Part shown: one piece after another, positions 1 through 8,865 of the stretch | Position numbering within the stretch: position 1 is the stretch's first letter | Layout: every line of letters begins with the position of its first letter | NCBI RefSeq assembly: GCF_025751515.1 | Contig: NZ_JAOWLE010000004.1 | Coordinates: 62,001 to 126,000 of the forward strand | Length of the DNA: 64,000 nt | Direction of reading: 5' to 3' | From: Actibacterium sp. XHP0104 | GTDB taxonomy: Bacteria; Pseudomonadota; Alphaproteobacteria; Rhodobacterales; Rhodobacteraceae | Made by a program: the position numbers and the translations under genes | Notes under the pieces: model-generated | Seen by the model: only the letters and a program-made list of their open reading frames with translations | Database searches by the model: none | What the model was told of the DNA's origin: nothing

Positions 1-147
1 CGGCACATATGACACCAGCATCATCGCCACCATCGCCCCCAGCGCGATCAAGCCCAGACCCAGCAATTCCTTGCCGCGTCGCTCGATCGCTGCCTGCATG
101 TTCGTGTCGAACAAGGGATCCCGCTGTTTGATCTGATACGAAGCCAT
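1..147 (-). CDS. ftsK: DNA translocase FtsK, N-terminal fragment
   Basis: The first 49 codons of a minus-strand gene run off the left edge. The translation starts MASYQIKQRDPL, continues with a basic stretch (IERRGKELLG), and enters a hydrophobic segment that would be the first membrane helix. This matches my memory of the N-terminus of rhodobacterial FtsK, the septal DNA pump that moves chromosome ends during division. The motor domain is outside the window, so the call rests on the N-terminus and on its position 9 nt after the dapC-like gene, with which it probably forms one transcription unit. Confidence 0.75.
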   Translation of the reverse strand, partial: MASYQIKQRDPLFDTNMQAAIERRGKELLGLGLIALGAMVAMMLVSYVP

Positions 148-156
148 ACCTAACCC

Positions 157-1338
157 TTACCTGTAGAGACAGTCGCGAAGCCGGATCAGCCCGCGCTGCA
201 TTTCTGTGATTGGGGCCACCAAAGCGACCCGAACGAACCCCTTACCGGGGTTTTGCCCGTTTACCTCGCGGGCCAGATAGGCGCCGGGCAACACCCGCAC
301 GCCGGTCTCCAGCCACAATTTCATCGCCGCCTCTTCGCTGTCGGCCACCGGCAGCCACAGGAAAAACCCAGCCTGCGGCGCCTGATAGCCCGGCACCCCG
401 TCAAAGATCTGATCGGCCAGCGCGAATTTCTCGCGGTAAAGGCGGCGGTTTTCTTCGACATGGGCCTCGTCGGCCCAAACCTGTTCGGCCACGCGCTGCA
501 ACGGCAGCGGCAGCGGCGCACCGGCATAGGCTCGCAGGCGCTTGATACGCACGATGTCATCGGCCCCACCGGCCACGAAACCAGACCGCAGCCCCGGCAG
601 GTTCGACCGTTTCGACAGCGAATGAAAGATCACCACGCGGTTGGGGTCTGCCCCCATGTCGCGCGCCACCTGCAAGGCACCCACGGGGGCCTCGTCGCGG
701 TAGATCTCGGAATAGCATTCATCGGCAAAAACGCGGAAATCGTGCTTTTCGGCCAGCGCGATCAGCGTTTCCCAATACTCGCGGCTGGCAATCGCACCCT
801 GCGGATTTGACGGCGAGCACAGATAGGCAATCGCCGTGCGATCCAGCACCTCGGCCGGCAGCGAGGCGTAGTCGGGCAGAAACCCGTTGCCCGCATCGGC
901 GGGCACGAACACCGGCTCGGCCCCTACGGCCGCGGCGGCCACGGCATAGACCTGGTAGAACGGGTTCGGTGTCAGCACGACCGGGCGCTGGCCATTCTTG
1001 GCCTCGTTGCACAGCGCCAGCGCCGCGTTGAACAGCCCCTCGCGCGTGCCGTTCAGCGCCATGATCTGGGTCTCGGGGTCGACCGTCACGCCATAGCGAC
1101 GACCCAGCCACGCGGAGATCGCGGCGCGCAGCTCGGGCGAGCCCTCGTTCGGGGGATAGCTGCCAAAGCCATCGACATTCTCGGCGATGATGCGGGCGAC
1201 GAAATCGGGAAAGGCATGCTTGGGCTCGCCGATGGTCATATGCATGACCTCACCGCCCGGCTCTGATGAGTCGAGAAGCGCCCGCAAACGCGGAAATGCG
1301 TATTCTGGCAGGTTCGAAAACCGCTCGGGATAGGCCAT
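157..1338 (-). CDS. dapC: Succinyldiaminopimelate transaminase-like aminotransferase (DapC type)
   Basis: A 393-residue fold-type I PLP aminotransferase. The reading frame is open further upstream, but the family-like N-terminus MAYPERFSNLPEYAF sets the start at 1338. Visible motifs are the substrate loop MTIGEPKH, the NPxNP-like CSPSNPQG segment, the DECYSEIY aspartate region, and the PLP-lysine motif SLSKRSNLPGLRSG. The lysine motif is the form typical of DapC enzymes, which make N-succinyl-LL-diaminopimelate for lysine and peptidoglycan. It lies between an amidase gene and ftsK on the same strand. A related class I aminotransferase with another substrate cannot be excluded. Confidence 0.85.
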   Translation of the reverse strand: MAYPERFSNLPEYAFPRLRALLDSSEPGGEVMHMTIGEPKHAFPDFVARIIAENVDGFGSYPPNEGSPELRAAISAWLGRRYGVTVDPETQIMALNGTREGLFNAALALCNEAKNGQRPVVLTPNPFYQVYAVAAAAVGAEPVFVPADAGNGFLPDYASLPAEVLDRTAIAYLCSPSNPQGAIASREYWETLIALAEKHDFRVFADECYSEIYRDEAPVGALQVARDMGADPNRVVIFHSLSKRSNLPGLRSGFVAGGADDIVRIKRLRAYAGAPLPLPLQRVAEQVWADEAHVEENRRLYREKFALADQIFDGVPGYQAPQAGFFLWLPVADSEEAAMKLWLETGVRVLPGAYLAREVNGQNPGKGFVRVALVAPITEMQRGLIRLRDCLYR

Positions 1339-1466
1339 GTTGCCCACTATGTCTGCCTCGTCATCGGGGTCATGTCGCCCCGTTTGCAAATCAGGATACC
1401 GTTTAGCAACGGATTGGTCCAGAAAAAGCCCGCGAATTTCGGCCCTTGACGGAAAAACTGTGTCTC

Positions 1467-2798
1467 TCAGGCCAAGGCAGCCTCGGCCGCCGCGCCGATG
1501 CGCAGCAAACGCTCTTCGCCGCCGGGCGCGCCCAGGAACATGATGCCACAAGACGGCACGCCCGTGGGCAGCGTCAGCGCTGCGCAATCCATCAGGTTGC
1601 CCACCCGCGTGTTGCGCAGCGCCAGCAGGTTTTCGGTGACGTAATAGTCGCCATCCGACATCAGCCGCGCCGCATCGGGCGGCAGAATGGGCGAGGTCGG
1701 CAACAGCACCGCGTCATAGCCCGCCACCCGTGCGGCCCATTGCGCGCGCAGATCGCGCAACCGATGCCAGGCGGCAACGAAATCGGCCGCCGTATACTGC
1801 GCCCCGGCGCGGAACCGTTCCAGAATGGGCGGGAACATGCGCTCGGGCGCGGCCTCGATCTGTTGCCCCCAGGTGCCATAAGCCTCGGCCGTGAACAGGA
1901 TCGCGGCCAGGTCCATCGCCTGCGCCACCTCGGGCGCCTCGGCGGTGTTCACGATCGCGCCTGCGGCCTGCAAGCGTTCAACCGCACTGGTAAAGCCGGC
2001 GCGGGGGGCGTCGCGCAGGTTTTCCATGCCAACGGTTTTCAAGATCATGAACCGCGTTCCGCGCAGGCTGGCCCCGCGCAGATCGGCGGCGCGCCCACCG
2101 CCCAACGCGGCCAGCATCAGTGCCGCATCCTCGACCGTGCGGGTCAGCGGGCCGACCGTGTCGAAACTGGCGGCCAGCGGCACAGAGCCGGTCAGCGACA
2201 AACGCCCGCTGCTGGTTTTCAGCCCAACCAGATCGTTCCAGGCCGACGGGATGCGCACCGAGCCGCCGGTATCCGACCCCACCGCCGCCGCCGCCAGCCC
2301 AAAGGCCACCGACGCCGCCGCGCCCGAAGACGACCCGCCCGACACCGCGCTTTCGTCATTCACACAAGGCGGCGTGGCCGTCACCGGGTTCAGCCCAAGG
2401 CCCGAGAACGCCAGCTCTGACATATGGGTCTTGCCCAGACAGACCAGCCCGGCCGCCGTCGCATTGCGCAGCACCGCCGCATCGCGCGTGGGCACACGGC
2501 CGGCCAGCAAGGCCGACCCGGCCTCGGTCACCACGCCGGCGGTATCAAAGAGATCTTTCCAACTGACCGGCACGCCATCCAGCGGCCCCAGCCGCGCGCC
2601 ATCACGGGCACGCGCGTGTGCGGCCCCAGCCTCGGCCAGGGCGCGTTCCATCGTGGTGCGGGCATAGATGCGGGGGGCGTGCGGATGCGCGGCAATCGCC
2701 TCGAGATAGGCCTCGGTCAGGGCCACCGGATCAATCCGCCCTGCCCCGATCGCGCGCCCCAGATCGCCCGCGCTCATCCTCAGCCAGTCGCCCGCCAT
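1467..2798 (-). CDS. Amidase signature family hydrolase
   Basis: A 443-residue cytoplasmic protein with the amidase-signature Ser-cisSer-Lys machinery. The lysine is about residue 81 (VSWKDLFDTAG), the cis-serine loop is GGSSSG at about 154-159, and the nucleophile is Ser about 180 in SDTGGSVRIPS. These enzymes hydrolyse amides; the substrate cannot be read from sequence, and there is no gatB or gatC next to it, so it is probably not GatA. It lies 128 nt upstream of the DapC-like gene on the same strand and diverges from the hydroxylase gene that starts at 2877. Confidence 0.88.
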   Translation of the reverse strand: MAGDWLRMSAGDLGRAIGAGRIDPVALTEAYLEAIAAHPHAPRIYARTTMERALAEAGAAHARARDGARLGPLDGVPVSWKDLFDTAGVVTEAGSALLAGRVPTRDAAVLRNATAAGLVCLGKTHMSELAFSGLGLNPVTATPPCVNDESAVSGGSSSGAAASVAFGLAAAAVGSDTGGSVRIPSAWNDLVGLKTSSGRLSLTGSVPLAASFDTVGPLTRTVEDAALMLAALGGGRAADLRGASLRGTRFMILKTVGMENLRDAPRAGFTSAVERLQAAGAIVNTAEAPEVAQAMDLAAILFTAEAYGTWGQQIEAAPERMFPPILERFRAGAQYTAADFVAAWHRLRDLRAQWAARVAGYDAVLLPTSPILPPDAARLMSDGDYYVTENLLALRNTRVGNLMDCAALTLPTGVPSCGIMFLGAPGGEERLLRIGAAAEAALA

Positions 2799-2876
2799 GA
2801 TGCCCTCCGCTTTTGCCTCACGCTAGCGACACGTGGGCGCATGGACAATCCCGCCCGTGGCGGCATATTGCTTGGC

Positions 2877-4103
2877 ATGACTTATGATTCCGACGTTGTG
2901 ATCGTGGGCGGAGGGCTGAACGGCCCGGCCCTTGCGCTGGCCCTGGCCGAGGGCGGGCTGGATGTCACCGTGATCGACGCGCTGCCCCTGGCGGCACGTC
3001 AGGGCGATGACTTTGACGGGCGCGGCTATGCGCTGGCGCTGGCGTCGCAGCGGTTGCTGCGCGCGGTGGGCGTCTGGGGCGCGGTCGCCGATCACGCCCA
3101 GCCGATCCTTGAGATCAAGGTCACAGACGGGCGCGCGGGCGAAGGGCCGTCGCCTTTCATGCTGGAATTCGACCATGCCGAGATCGAAGAAGGCCCGATG
3201 GGTTACATGGTCGAAGATCGCTATCTGCGCCGCGCCTTTCTGGACGCGATGGAGGCCCAGCCGCGCATCACGCAAGTGTCGGGCGAAACCGTCACCGCGC
3301 AGGAGATCACCGCCACCGGCGCCACCGTCACGCTGGCCTCGGGGCGCAGCCTGACCGCGCGGGTGCTGGTCGGCTGTGACGGGCGCAAAAGCGGCACCGC
3401 CCAGCGCGCGGGTATCGGGCGCACCGGCTGGGATTACGGCCAGACCGCGCTGGTCTGCGCCATCGGCCACGAAAAGCCCCATAACGGCATCGCGCATCAG
3501 TTTTTCATGCCGCCCGGACCGCTGGCCATCCTGCCGCTGCCGGGCAACAAATCGTCCATCGTCTGGAGCGAAACCCACGCCCGCGCCGCCGAGATCGCAG
3601 CGCTGGACGACGCGGGATACCTGGACGCCCTGCGCCCGCGGTTCGGTGATTTCCTGGGCGAGATCCACCTGGAAGGCGCGCGCTTCAGCTATCCGCTGAA
3701 CCTGACGCTGGCCAATGCGTTCGTCAAAGACCGGCTGGCGCTGGTCGGCGACGCGGCCCATGGCGTGCACCCGATTGCCGGTCAGGGGCTGAACCTGGGC
3801 CTGCGCGATGTCGGTGCCCTGGCCGAGGTTCTGGTCGACGCTCACCGCCGCGGCGAAGACATCGGCACCATCAACGTGCTGGATCGCTATCAAGCCTGGC
3901 GGCGCTGGGACACGGCCACGCTGGCCCTGGCCACCGACGGGTTCAACAAGCTGTTTTCGAACGACAATCCCATCCTGCGCGGGCTGCGCGATGTGGGGAT
4001 GGGCGTGGTCAATGCCATGCCCGGCCTGCGTCGCAAATTCATCCGCGAGGCCGCCGGCCTGTCGGGCGACCTGCCCCGCCTGATGCAGGGACGGCGGATC
4101 TAG
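2877..4103 (+). CDS. UbiH/UbiF/VisC/COQ6-family FAD-dependent hydroxylase
   Basis: 408 residues. An N-terminal Rossmann motif ([18 protein letters not shown]) binds FAD. There is a central VGCDGRKS segment, and the family signature [21 protein letters not shown] lies near residue 300. This family hydroxylates the ubiquinone ring; which position cannot be decided here. The start at 2877 places the FAD motif about eight residues in, as is usual; an in-frame ATG at 2841 is possible but would add an unusual 12-residue leader. It shares a CTAG stop tetranucleotide with the convergent Trm112 gene. Confidence 0.88.
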   Translation: MTYDSDVVIVGGGLNGPALALALAEGGLDVTVIDALPLAARQGDDFDGRGYALALASQRLLRAVGVWGAVADHAQPILEIKVTDGRAGEGPSPFMLEFDHAEIEEGPMGYMVEDRYLRRAFLDAMEAQPRITQVSGETVTAQEITATGATVTLASGRSLTARVLVGCDGRKSGTAQRAGIGRTGWDYGQTALVCAIGHEKPHNGIAHQFFMPPGPLAILPLPGNKSSIVWSETHARAAEIAALDDAGYLDALRPRFGDFLGEIHLEGARFSYPLNLTLANAFVKDRLALVGDAAHGVHPIAGQGLNLGLRDVGALAEVLVDAHRRGEDIGTINVLDRYQAWRRWDTATLALATDGFNKLFSNDNPILRGLRDVGMGVVNAMPGLRRKFIREAAGLSGDLPRLMQGRRI

Positions 4104-4282
4104 TCGATCTCGCGCGCCTCGTCGACCAGCATGATCGGAATGCCGTTGCGGATGGGAAAGGCCAGATGCGCGGCCTTGGACACCAGTTCCTGCTTTTCGG
4201 CATCATAGCTGAGAACGCCATGCGTCACGGGGCAGACAAGCGCCTCTAGCATGCGGCGGTCAAAGGCGGGTTGGTCGCTCAT
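4100..4282 (-). CDS. Trm112-family small protein (YcaR-like)
   Basis: 60 residues starting [18 protein letters not shown]. It has the short beta-rich Trm112/UPF0434 pattern: [12 protein letters not shown] near the start, then [17 protein letters not shown] at the end. Only one cysteine of the zinc-type pairs is present, as in many bacterial YcaR proteins. Family members are small partners or stability factors for other proteins, and the bacterial role is not settled. Its start overlaps the end of the LON-domain gene by 4 nt, so it is the last gene of the xthA-ybbN-LON operon. Confidence 0.88.
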   Translation of the reverse strand: MSDQPAFDRRMLEALVCPVTHGVLSYDAEKQELVSKAAHLAFPIRNGIPIMLVDEAREID

Positions 4283-4923
4283 TGCATCATCTCTTCGTTT
4301 GATCCGCCGCGCAGGGCGAATTCGATCAGGGTTGTCATGGTCTCGCGCCGCTCGGTCAGGGTGGGCGCCTCTAGCAGGGCCTGTTTATCCTCGACCGAGA
4401 ACGGGCACAGCATCGAAAGCGCGTTGATCAGCATTTCGTCATCGGCGTCTTTCAGACTGTCCCAATCGGTCGACAGCTGCCGATCGGCGAAATAGCGCGA
4501 CAAGAGCGGCAGGAACGTCTCGCGGTCAAACCCGGCGTCATGCTCGGCCGCGCCCAGGTCGCGGGCGAACCCGTCCCAGCCGATCCGCGCGCGGATATAG
4601 GGCGCAAACCCTTCGACCTGTTCGATCATTCGAAACCGCGACACGCCGGTGAGGGTGATCATATAGCGCCCGTCCTCGGTTTCGGAAAACGCCGTGATCC
4701 GGCCCGCACAGCCGATCGAGTGCAGCTTTTTCTCGGCCCCTTTCGGCACCGGGCGGGGCTGGATCATCCCGATCAGCCGATGCCGGGTTTTCAGCACATC
4801 CTCAAGCATCGCCAGGTAGCGCGGCTCGAATATATGCAACGGCAGCTTGGCGCGGGGCAGCAACAGCGCCCCGGGCAAGGGAAAGACCGGAATGGTCGCG
4901 GGCAGATCAGCAGCAGGAAACAT
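4279..4923 (-). CDS. LON peptidase substrate-binding (N) domain protein
   Basis: 214 residues consisting of only a Lon N-terminal domain. The family opening is seen as [26 protein letters not shown], with each quoted part recognisable ([15 protein letters not shown]). There is no AAA+ or protease domain. Stand-alone LON-N proteins are common in alphaproteobacteria and have no firmly assigned function. It sits between ybbN and Trm112, with a 26-nt gap upstream and a 4-nt overlap downstream. Confidence 0.9.
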   Translation of the reverse strand: MFPAADLPATIPVFPLPGALLLPRAKLPLHIFEPRYLAMLEDVLKTRHRLIGMIQPRPVPKGAEKKLHSIGCAGRITAFSETEDGRYMITLTGVSRFRMIEQVEGFAPYIRARIGWDGFARDLGAAEHDAGFDRETFLPLLSRYFADRQLSTDWDSLKDADDEMLINALSMLCPFSVEDKQALLEAPTLTERRETMTTLIEFALRGGSNEEMMQ

Positions 4924-4949
4924 GCCCCTAACCTAGCGCAGCCCGGCGA

Positions 4950-5864
4950 TCAGGCAAATATCATCGACGATAGTTTCCGCCGGCCGTTCAGCGCGATCGG
5001 GTCATTGGCCTTGAGCGCATCGAAGATCGTGAACAGCTGTGCACGCGCCGCGCCGTCGTTCCATTCGCGGTCGCGGCGGAACAGGTCCAGCAACTGGTCC
5101 ACGGCCTCTTGCACCTCGCCCGCCGCATGCAGCGCCTGGGCCAGGTCGAACCGGGCCTGAAGGTCGGCCGGATCGGCCTCGACCGCGGCGCGCAGCTCGG
5201 CCACGGGGCCGGCATCCTGCGCCTGCCGGGCCAGCGCAGCCTGGGCGCGTGCGGCTTCCAGCTCGGGCGCCTTGGCGATCTCGTCGGGGGCATTGTCCAG
5301 CAGGGCCAGCGCCTGATCCAGCTCGCCCAGCGCCAGATGCGCGCGCACCAGCCCGCCATAGGCGGCGGCATTCAGGGGATCTTCGCCCAGGATCGCGGCA
5401 AAGGTCTGGGCGGCATCATCCACGGCACCCTCGGCCAGCATGGCCTCGGCAGCCTCGACAGCCTCGGCCAGCCCGTCGCCCTCATCCCCCGCCGCAGCGG
5501 CGACGCGATCGATAAAGGCCTTGAGTTCCGACGCGGGCAGCGCGCCCTGGAACCCGTCGACCGGCTGCCCCTGATAGAAGGCATAAACGGTCGGGATCGA
5601 CTGCACCCGCATCTGGCCGGCGATCTGCTGGTTCTCGTCCACGTTGACCTTGACCATGCGCACCTTGCCACCGGCCTCGGTCACAGCCTTTTCCAGCGCC
5701 GGACCCAGCGATTTGCACGGGCCACACCAGGGCGCCCAGAAATCGACGATCACCGGCACGTCCTGGCTGGCCTCGACGACATCCTGCATGAAGGTCATCT
5801 CGGAAATGTCTTTGATCAGATCCCCGGCGGGGGCAGCGGCAGCATTTGCACCGAATTCAAGCAT
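4950..5864 (-). CDS. ybbN: Thioredoxin-domain co-chaperone with TPR region (YbbN/CnoX-like)
   Basis: 304 residues. An N-terminal thioredoxin domain carries WAPWCGPC (Cys about 47 and 50) and the later cis-proline region SIPTVYAF. It is followed by an alpha-helical, alanine-rich tetratricopeptide-like half with leucine/alanine spacing. This is the YbbN/CnoX layout, a cytoplasmic holdase that also handles oxidised clients. E. coli YbbN has lost the CxxC, whereas here it is intact, so thiol-disulfide activity is expected. A GAGG Shine-Dalgarno 6 nt before the ATG supports the start. Confidence 0.88.
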   Translation of the reverse strand: MLEFGANAAAAPAGDLIKDISEMTFMQDVVEASQDVPVIVDFWAPWCGPCKSLGPALEKAVTEAGGKVRMVKVNVDENQQIAGQMRVQSIPTVYAFYQGQPVDGFQGALPASELKAFIDRVAAAAGDEGDGLAEAVEAAEAMLAEGAVDDAAQTFAAILGEDPLNAAAYGGLVRAHLALGELDQALALLDNAPDEIAKAPELEAARAQAALARQAQDAGPVAELRAAVEADPADLQARFDLAQALHAAGEVQEAVDQLLDLFRRDREWNDGAARAQLFTIFDALKANDPIALNGRRKLSSMIFA

Positions 5865-5933
5865 CGTCGTCCTCGTGGTTTAAGACGTTTGCGCCCTATA
5901 TGTGCGCGTTTTGGGCAAAACCCAAGGGGCAAG

Positions 5934-6722
5934 TCACAGATCGAATGTCGCAAAGACCGGCGCGTGGTCGCTGGGCTTTTCCCAGCCCCGAGCCGCCCGC
6001 AGCACGCGCGAGCCATGCCCGGCGTTGGAAATGTCGCCCGTGGCCCAGATGTGATCAAGGCGCCGGCCCTTGTCGGCCTCATCCCAGTCGCGCGCGCGAT
6101 AGGACCACCATGAATACAGCTGCCCCTCGGGGATGTCCTGCCGTGTGATATCGACCCAGCCCCCGGCATCCTGGGTCTCGCCCAGATGGTCAACCTCGAT
6201 CGGGGTGTGGCTGACGATCTTCAACAGCTGCTTGTGGTTCCAGACATCATCCTCGCGCGGGGCGATGTTGAGATCGCCCACCAGGATCGATTTCTCGGGC
6301 CGTTCGCCATGAAACCAGTCGCGCATGCCGGTCAGGTAATCCAGCTTTTGCCCGAATTTCTCGTTCACCTCGCGGTCGGGCACATCGCCCCCGGCGGGCA
6401 CATAGAAATTGTGGATCGTCACCCCGTTTTCCAGCTGCCCCGCCACGTGGCGGGCATGGCCCAGATCGGCAAAGTCACGGTCGCCCACATCGCGGATCGG
6501 CAGTTTCGACAGGATCGCGACGCCGTTGTAACCCTTTTGCCCACGGGCAACCATGTGCTGATAGCCCAGAGCGGCGAACTGTTCGGTCGGGATCTTGTCG
6601 ACCGGCGACTTGCATTCCTGAAGGCACAGGATGTCGGGTGCCTCTTCCTGCAACAGCTTGCACACGATCGGTTCGCGCAGGCGCACGGAATTGATGTTCC
6701 AGGTGGCGATGGTAAAGGGCAT
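5934..6722 (-). CDS. xthA: Exodeoxyribonuclease III
   Basis: 262 residues of the exonuclease-endonuclease-phosphatase fold. The metal- and substrate-site motifs are all visible: TWNINSVR at the start, LCLQECK with the catalytic Glu near 37, the GDLNIAP aspartate/asparagine motif near 150, RLDHIWAT near 220, and a final SDHAPV with the catalytic His. The enzyme repairs abasic sites and trims 3' ends in base-excision repair. It is the first gene of the four-gene minus-strand operon and follows the candidate small RNA terminator. Confidence 0.95.
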   Translation of the reverse strand: MPFTIATWNINSVRLREPIVCKLLQEEAPDILCLQECKSPVDKIPTEQFAALGYQHMVARGQKGYNGVAILSKLPIRDVGDRDFADLGHARHVAGQLENGVTIHNFYVPAGGDVPDREVNEKFGQKLDYLTGMRDWFHGERPEKSILVGDLNIAPREDDVWNHKQLLKIVSHTPIEVDHLGETQDAGGWVDITRQDIPEGQLYSWWSYRARDWDEADKGRRLDHIWATGDISNAGHGSRVLRAARGWEKPSDHAPVFATFDL

Positions 6723-6783
6723 GGGGCTCTCCGGCAGATGTCTCGCCCAACCTAGGCGCGGGCCGCCACGGCCTCAACCCGCG

Positions 6784-6812
6784 AAAAAAGACCCGGGCAC
6801 GAAACCCGGGTC
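6784..6812 (-). terminator. Rho-independent terminator
   Basis: On the minus strand a perfect 8-bp stem, GACCCGGG / CCCGGGTC with loop TTTCGTG, is followed directly by six T residues. It ends transcription coming from the CenR-like gene and/or from the candidate small RNA immediately upstream. Confidence 0.9.
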
Positions 6813-6858
6813 AGTCCAACAGGGAGGTCGTCACGCTGGAGGATAGCGTGACAAGAGA
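6784..6858 (-). ncRNA. Candidate small RNA with anti-Shine-Dalgarno loop
   Basis: Read on the minus strand, the 110 nt after the CenR-like stop contains a 7-bp hairpin TCACGCT / AGCGTGA (6851-6845 and 6837-6831) whose loop is ATCCTCC. A single-stranded linker containing GACCTCCC follows, and then the perfect terminator. The CCTCC motifs are complementary to Shine-Dalgarno sequences. Hairpin loops showing a CCUCC motif plus a terminator hairpin resemble the CcsR ('cuckoo') small RNAs of Rhodobacter sphaeroides. The 5' end and promoter are unknown; it may be processed from the 3' UTR of the regulator gene. Confidence 0.5.
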
Positions 6859-6923
6859 AACTAGGTCGCAACAATCCGCGGCCTGATTTCAGTATTGCCC
6901 ATCTTTCGGGCAACAATGTGGCG

Positions 6924-7610
6924 TCAGGCCACCAGCCGATAGCCACCCGATTCCGTCACCAGCAGGCGGGCATTCGACGGGTCGGGCTCGATCTTCTGGC
7001 GCAGGCGATAGATGTGGGTTTCCAGCGTGTGCGTGGTGACACCCGCGTTATATCCCCAGACCTCGTGCAGCAGCACATCGCGCGGCACCACGCCCTCGGA
7101 GGCGCGATAGAGATATTTCAGGATGTTGGTTTCCTTTTCCGTCAGACGAATCTTTTTCTCGTCTTCGGTGATCAGCATCTTCATCGAGGGCTTGAAGGTA
7201 TACGGCCCCAGCTGGAACACGGCGTCCTCGGACTGTTCGTGCTGGCGCAGCTGGGCGCGGATGCGGGCCAGCAGCACCGGAAACTTGAACGGCTTGGTCA
7301 CGTAATCATTCGCACCGGCATCAAGGCCCAGAATCGTGTCGGCATCGCTGTCATGGCCGGTCAGCATCAGGATCGGGCATTTCACACCCTGCTTGCGCAT
7401 CAGGCGGCACAGCTCGCGGCCATCGGTATCGGGCAGACCCACGTCGAGGATCACCAGATCATACAGCGCCTCTTTCGCCTTCTCCATCGCGCCCGCGCCG
7501 CTGGCGGCCTCGAACACGTCGAAATCTTCGGTCATGACCAGCTGTTCGCTCAGCGCCTCGCGCAGGTCGTCATCATCGTCTACCAGCAGGATTTTCTTGA
7601 GATTGCCCAT
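6924..7610 (-). CDS. cenR: OmpR-family response regulator, CenR-like
   Basis: 228 residues. The receiver domain (about 1-120) carries the acidic pocket LLVDDDDDLRE, the phospho-acceptor Asp in VILDVGLPDTDG, Thr in MLTGHD, and Lys in VTKPFKF. The C-terminal OmpR-type winged helix has THTLETHIYRLRQKIE and ends ESGGYRLVA. From memory the sequence best fits alphaproteobacterial CenR, an essential envelope and division regulator; the name is an inference. No histidine kinase is adjacent. A GGAGGG site 6 nt before the ATG supports the start. It diverges from ribA across 163 nt. Confidence 0.78.
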   Translation of the reverse strand: MGNLKKILLVDDDDDLREALSEQLVMTEDFDVFEAASGAGAMEKAKEALYDLVILDVGLPDTDGRELCRLMRKQGVKCPILMLTGHDSDADTILGLDAGANDYVTKPFKFPVLLARIRAQLRQHEQSEDAVFQLGPYTFKPSMKMLITEDEKKIRLTEKETNILKYLYRASEGVVPRDVLLHEVWGYNAGVTTHTLETHIYRLRQKIEPDPSNARLLVTESGGYRLVA

Positions 7611-7773
7611 CGTGGCCCTCCTTGGTTGCTGGGTTCAAAATTGTGGGAACACACGCCGCCGACAAGATTTGCTGCAATATTCTCACGCAAGCGTGTGGCA
7701 TACCCGCGTTTTGTTTCATATTTCCCTTCAAACAGGCTAAAGCCTTGAAACACTGTTACAGCCGGAACCCCGC

Positions 7774-8865
7774 ATGAGCCTTGGCCCCGCCCCTGTCGAA
7801 ACCCTAGCCCGCGCCCGCGCCGACCTGCGCATGGGCGTGCCCGTGGTGCTGGCCGAGGGCACGGCCGGGTTGCTGTGCATGGGCGCCGAGACGCTGACAC
7901 CCGAACGGCTGACCGATCTGCGCGCATTGGGTCGCCCGCTGATGCTGACCATCACCGCGCGCCGGGCCGAAACCCTAAAGGCGCGCGCCTATGACGGCGA
8001 TATCGCGCGGCTGGCCGTGCCCGGCGATGCCGATGCCGGCTGGGTGCAGGCCGTGGCCGACCCCGCCGACGACCTGCGCACACCCATGAAGGGCCCGTTC
8101 AAATGCTATCGCGATTCTGACGCGGCCCTGCACCGCGCGGCGATCAGCGCGGTGAAATCGGCGCGGATGCTGCCGGCGGTGATCGGCTGTGATATTGACG
8201 ATCCTTGGGGGTTTGCCGCGCAGCATGGGCTGACGCTGCTGAACCTTGCCACCACCCGCGACCTGCTGGCCGAAACCAGCCCGCTGCATGAAATCGTCCA
8301 TGCCCGCGTGCCCCTGCAGGTCTCCGAGGCCGGCCGCCTGCATATCTTCCGCCCCGAGGACGGCGGCGAGGAACATTACGCAATCGAGATCGGCGACCCG
8401 CCCCGCGACGCGCCAGTTCTGTCGCGGCTGCATTCGGCCTGTTTCACCGGCGACCTTCTGGGCAGCCTGAAATGCGACTGCGGGCCGCAACTGCGCGCCG
8501 CGCTGGCCCAGATGGGGGCCGAGGGCGCGGGTGTGCTGCTGTATCTCAACCAAGAGGGCCGGGGCATCGGCCTGGCCAACAAGATGCGCGCCTATTCCTT
8601 GCAGGATCAGGGGTTCGACACGGTCGAGGCCAACCACCGGCTGGGCTTCGAGGATGACGAGCGCGATTTCCGCATCGGCGCCGCCATTCTGCGCGAGATG
8701 GGGTTTGGCGTCGTGCGGCTAATGACCAACAACCCCGCCAAGGTCGCGATGATGCAGGCCAACGGCATTGACGTGGCCGAACGCGTGCCGCTGCGCGTCG
8801 GCAAGGGCAAGCATAACGAGGCCTACCTGGCCACCAAGGCCGCGAAATCGGGGCATCTGCTGTGA
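7774..8865 (+). CDS. ribA: GTP cyclohydrolase II with N-terminal extension
   Basis: 363 residues, much longer than the roughly 200 of E. coli RibA. The C-terminal half is a complete GTP cyclohydrolase II: zinc cysteines in SACFTGDLLGSLKCDCG (C-x10-C-x-C), the QEGRGIGL catalytic loop, and the RLMTNNPAK phosphate loop. It makes the first riboflavin precursor from GTP. The first 165 or so residues resemble a degenerate DHBP-synthase (RibB) domain without its acidic metal motif, so RibB activity is not expected. The stop overlaps the GTG start of the next gene by 4 nt. Confidence 0.92.
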   Translation: MSLGPAPVETLARARADLRMGVPVVLAEGTAGLLCMGAETLTPERLTDLRALGRPLMLTITARRAETLKARAYDGDIARLAVPGDADAGWVQAVADPADDLRTPMKGPFKCYRDSDAALHRAAISAVKSARMLPAVIGCDIDDPWGFAAQHGLTLLNLATTRDLLAETSPLHEIVHARVPLQVSEAGRLHIFRPEDGGEEHYAIEIGDPPRDAPVLSRLHSACFTGDLLGSLKCDCGPQLRAALAQMGAEGAGVLLYLNQEGRGIGLANKMRAYSLQDQGFDTVEANHRLGFEDDERDFRIGAAILREMGFGVVRLMTNNPAKVAMMQANGIDVAERVPLRVGKGKHNEAYLATKAAKSGHLL

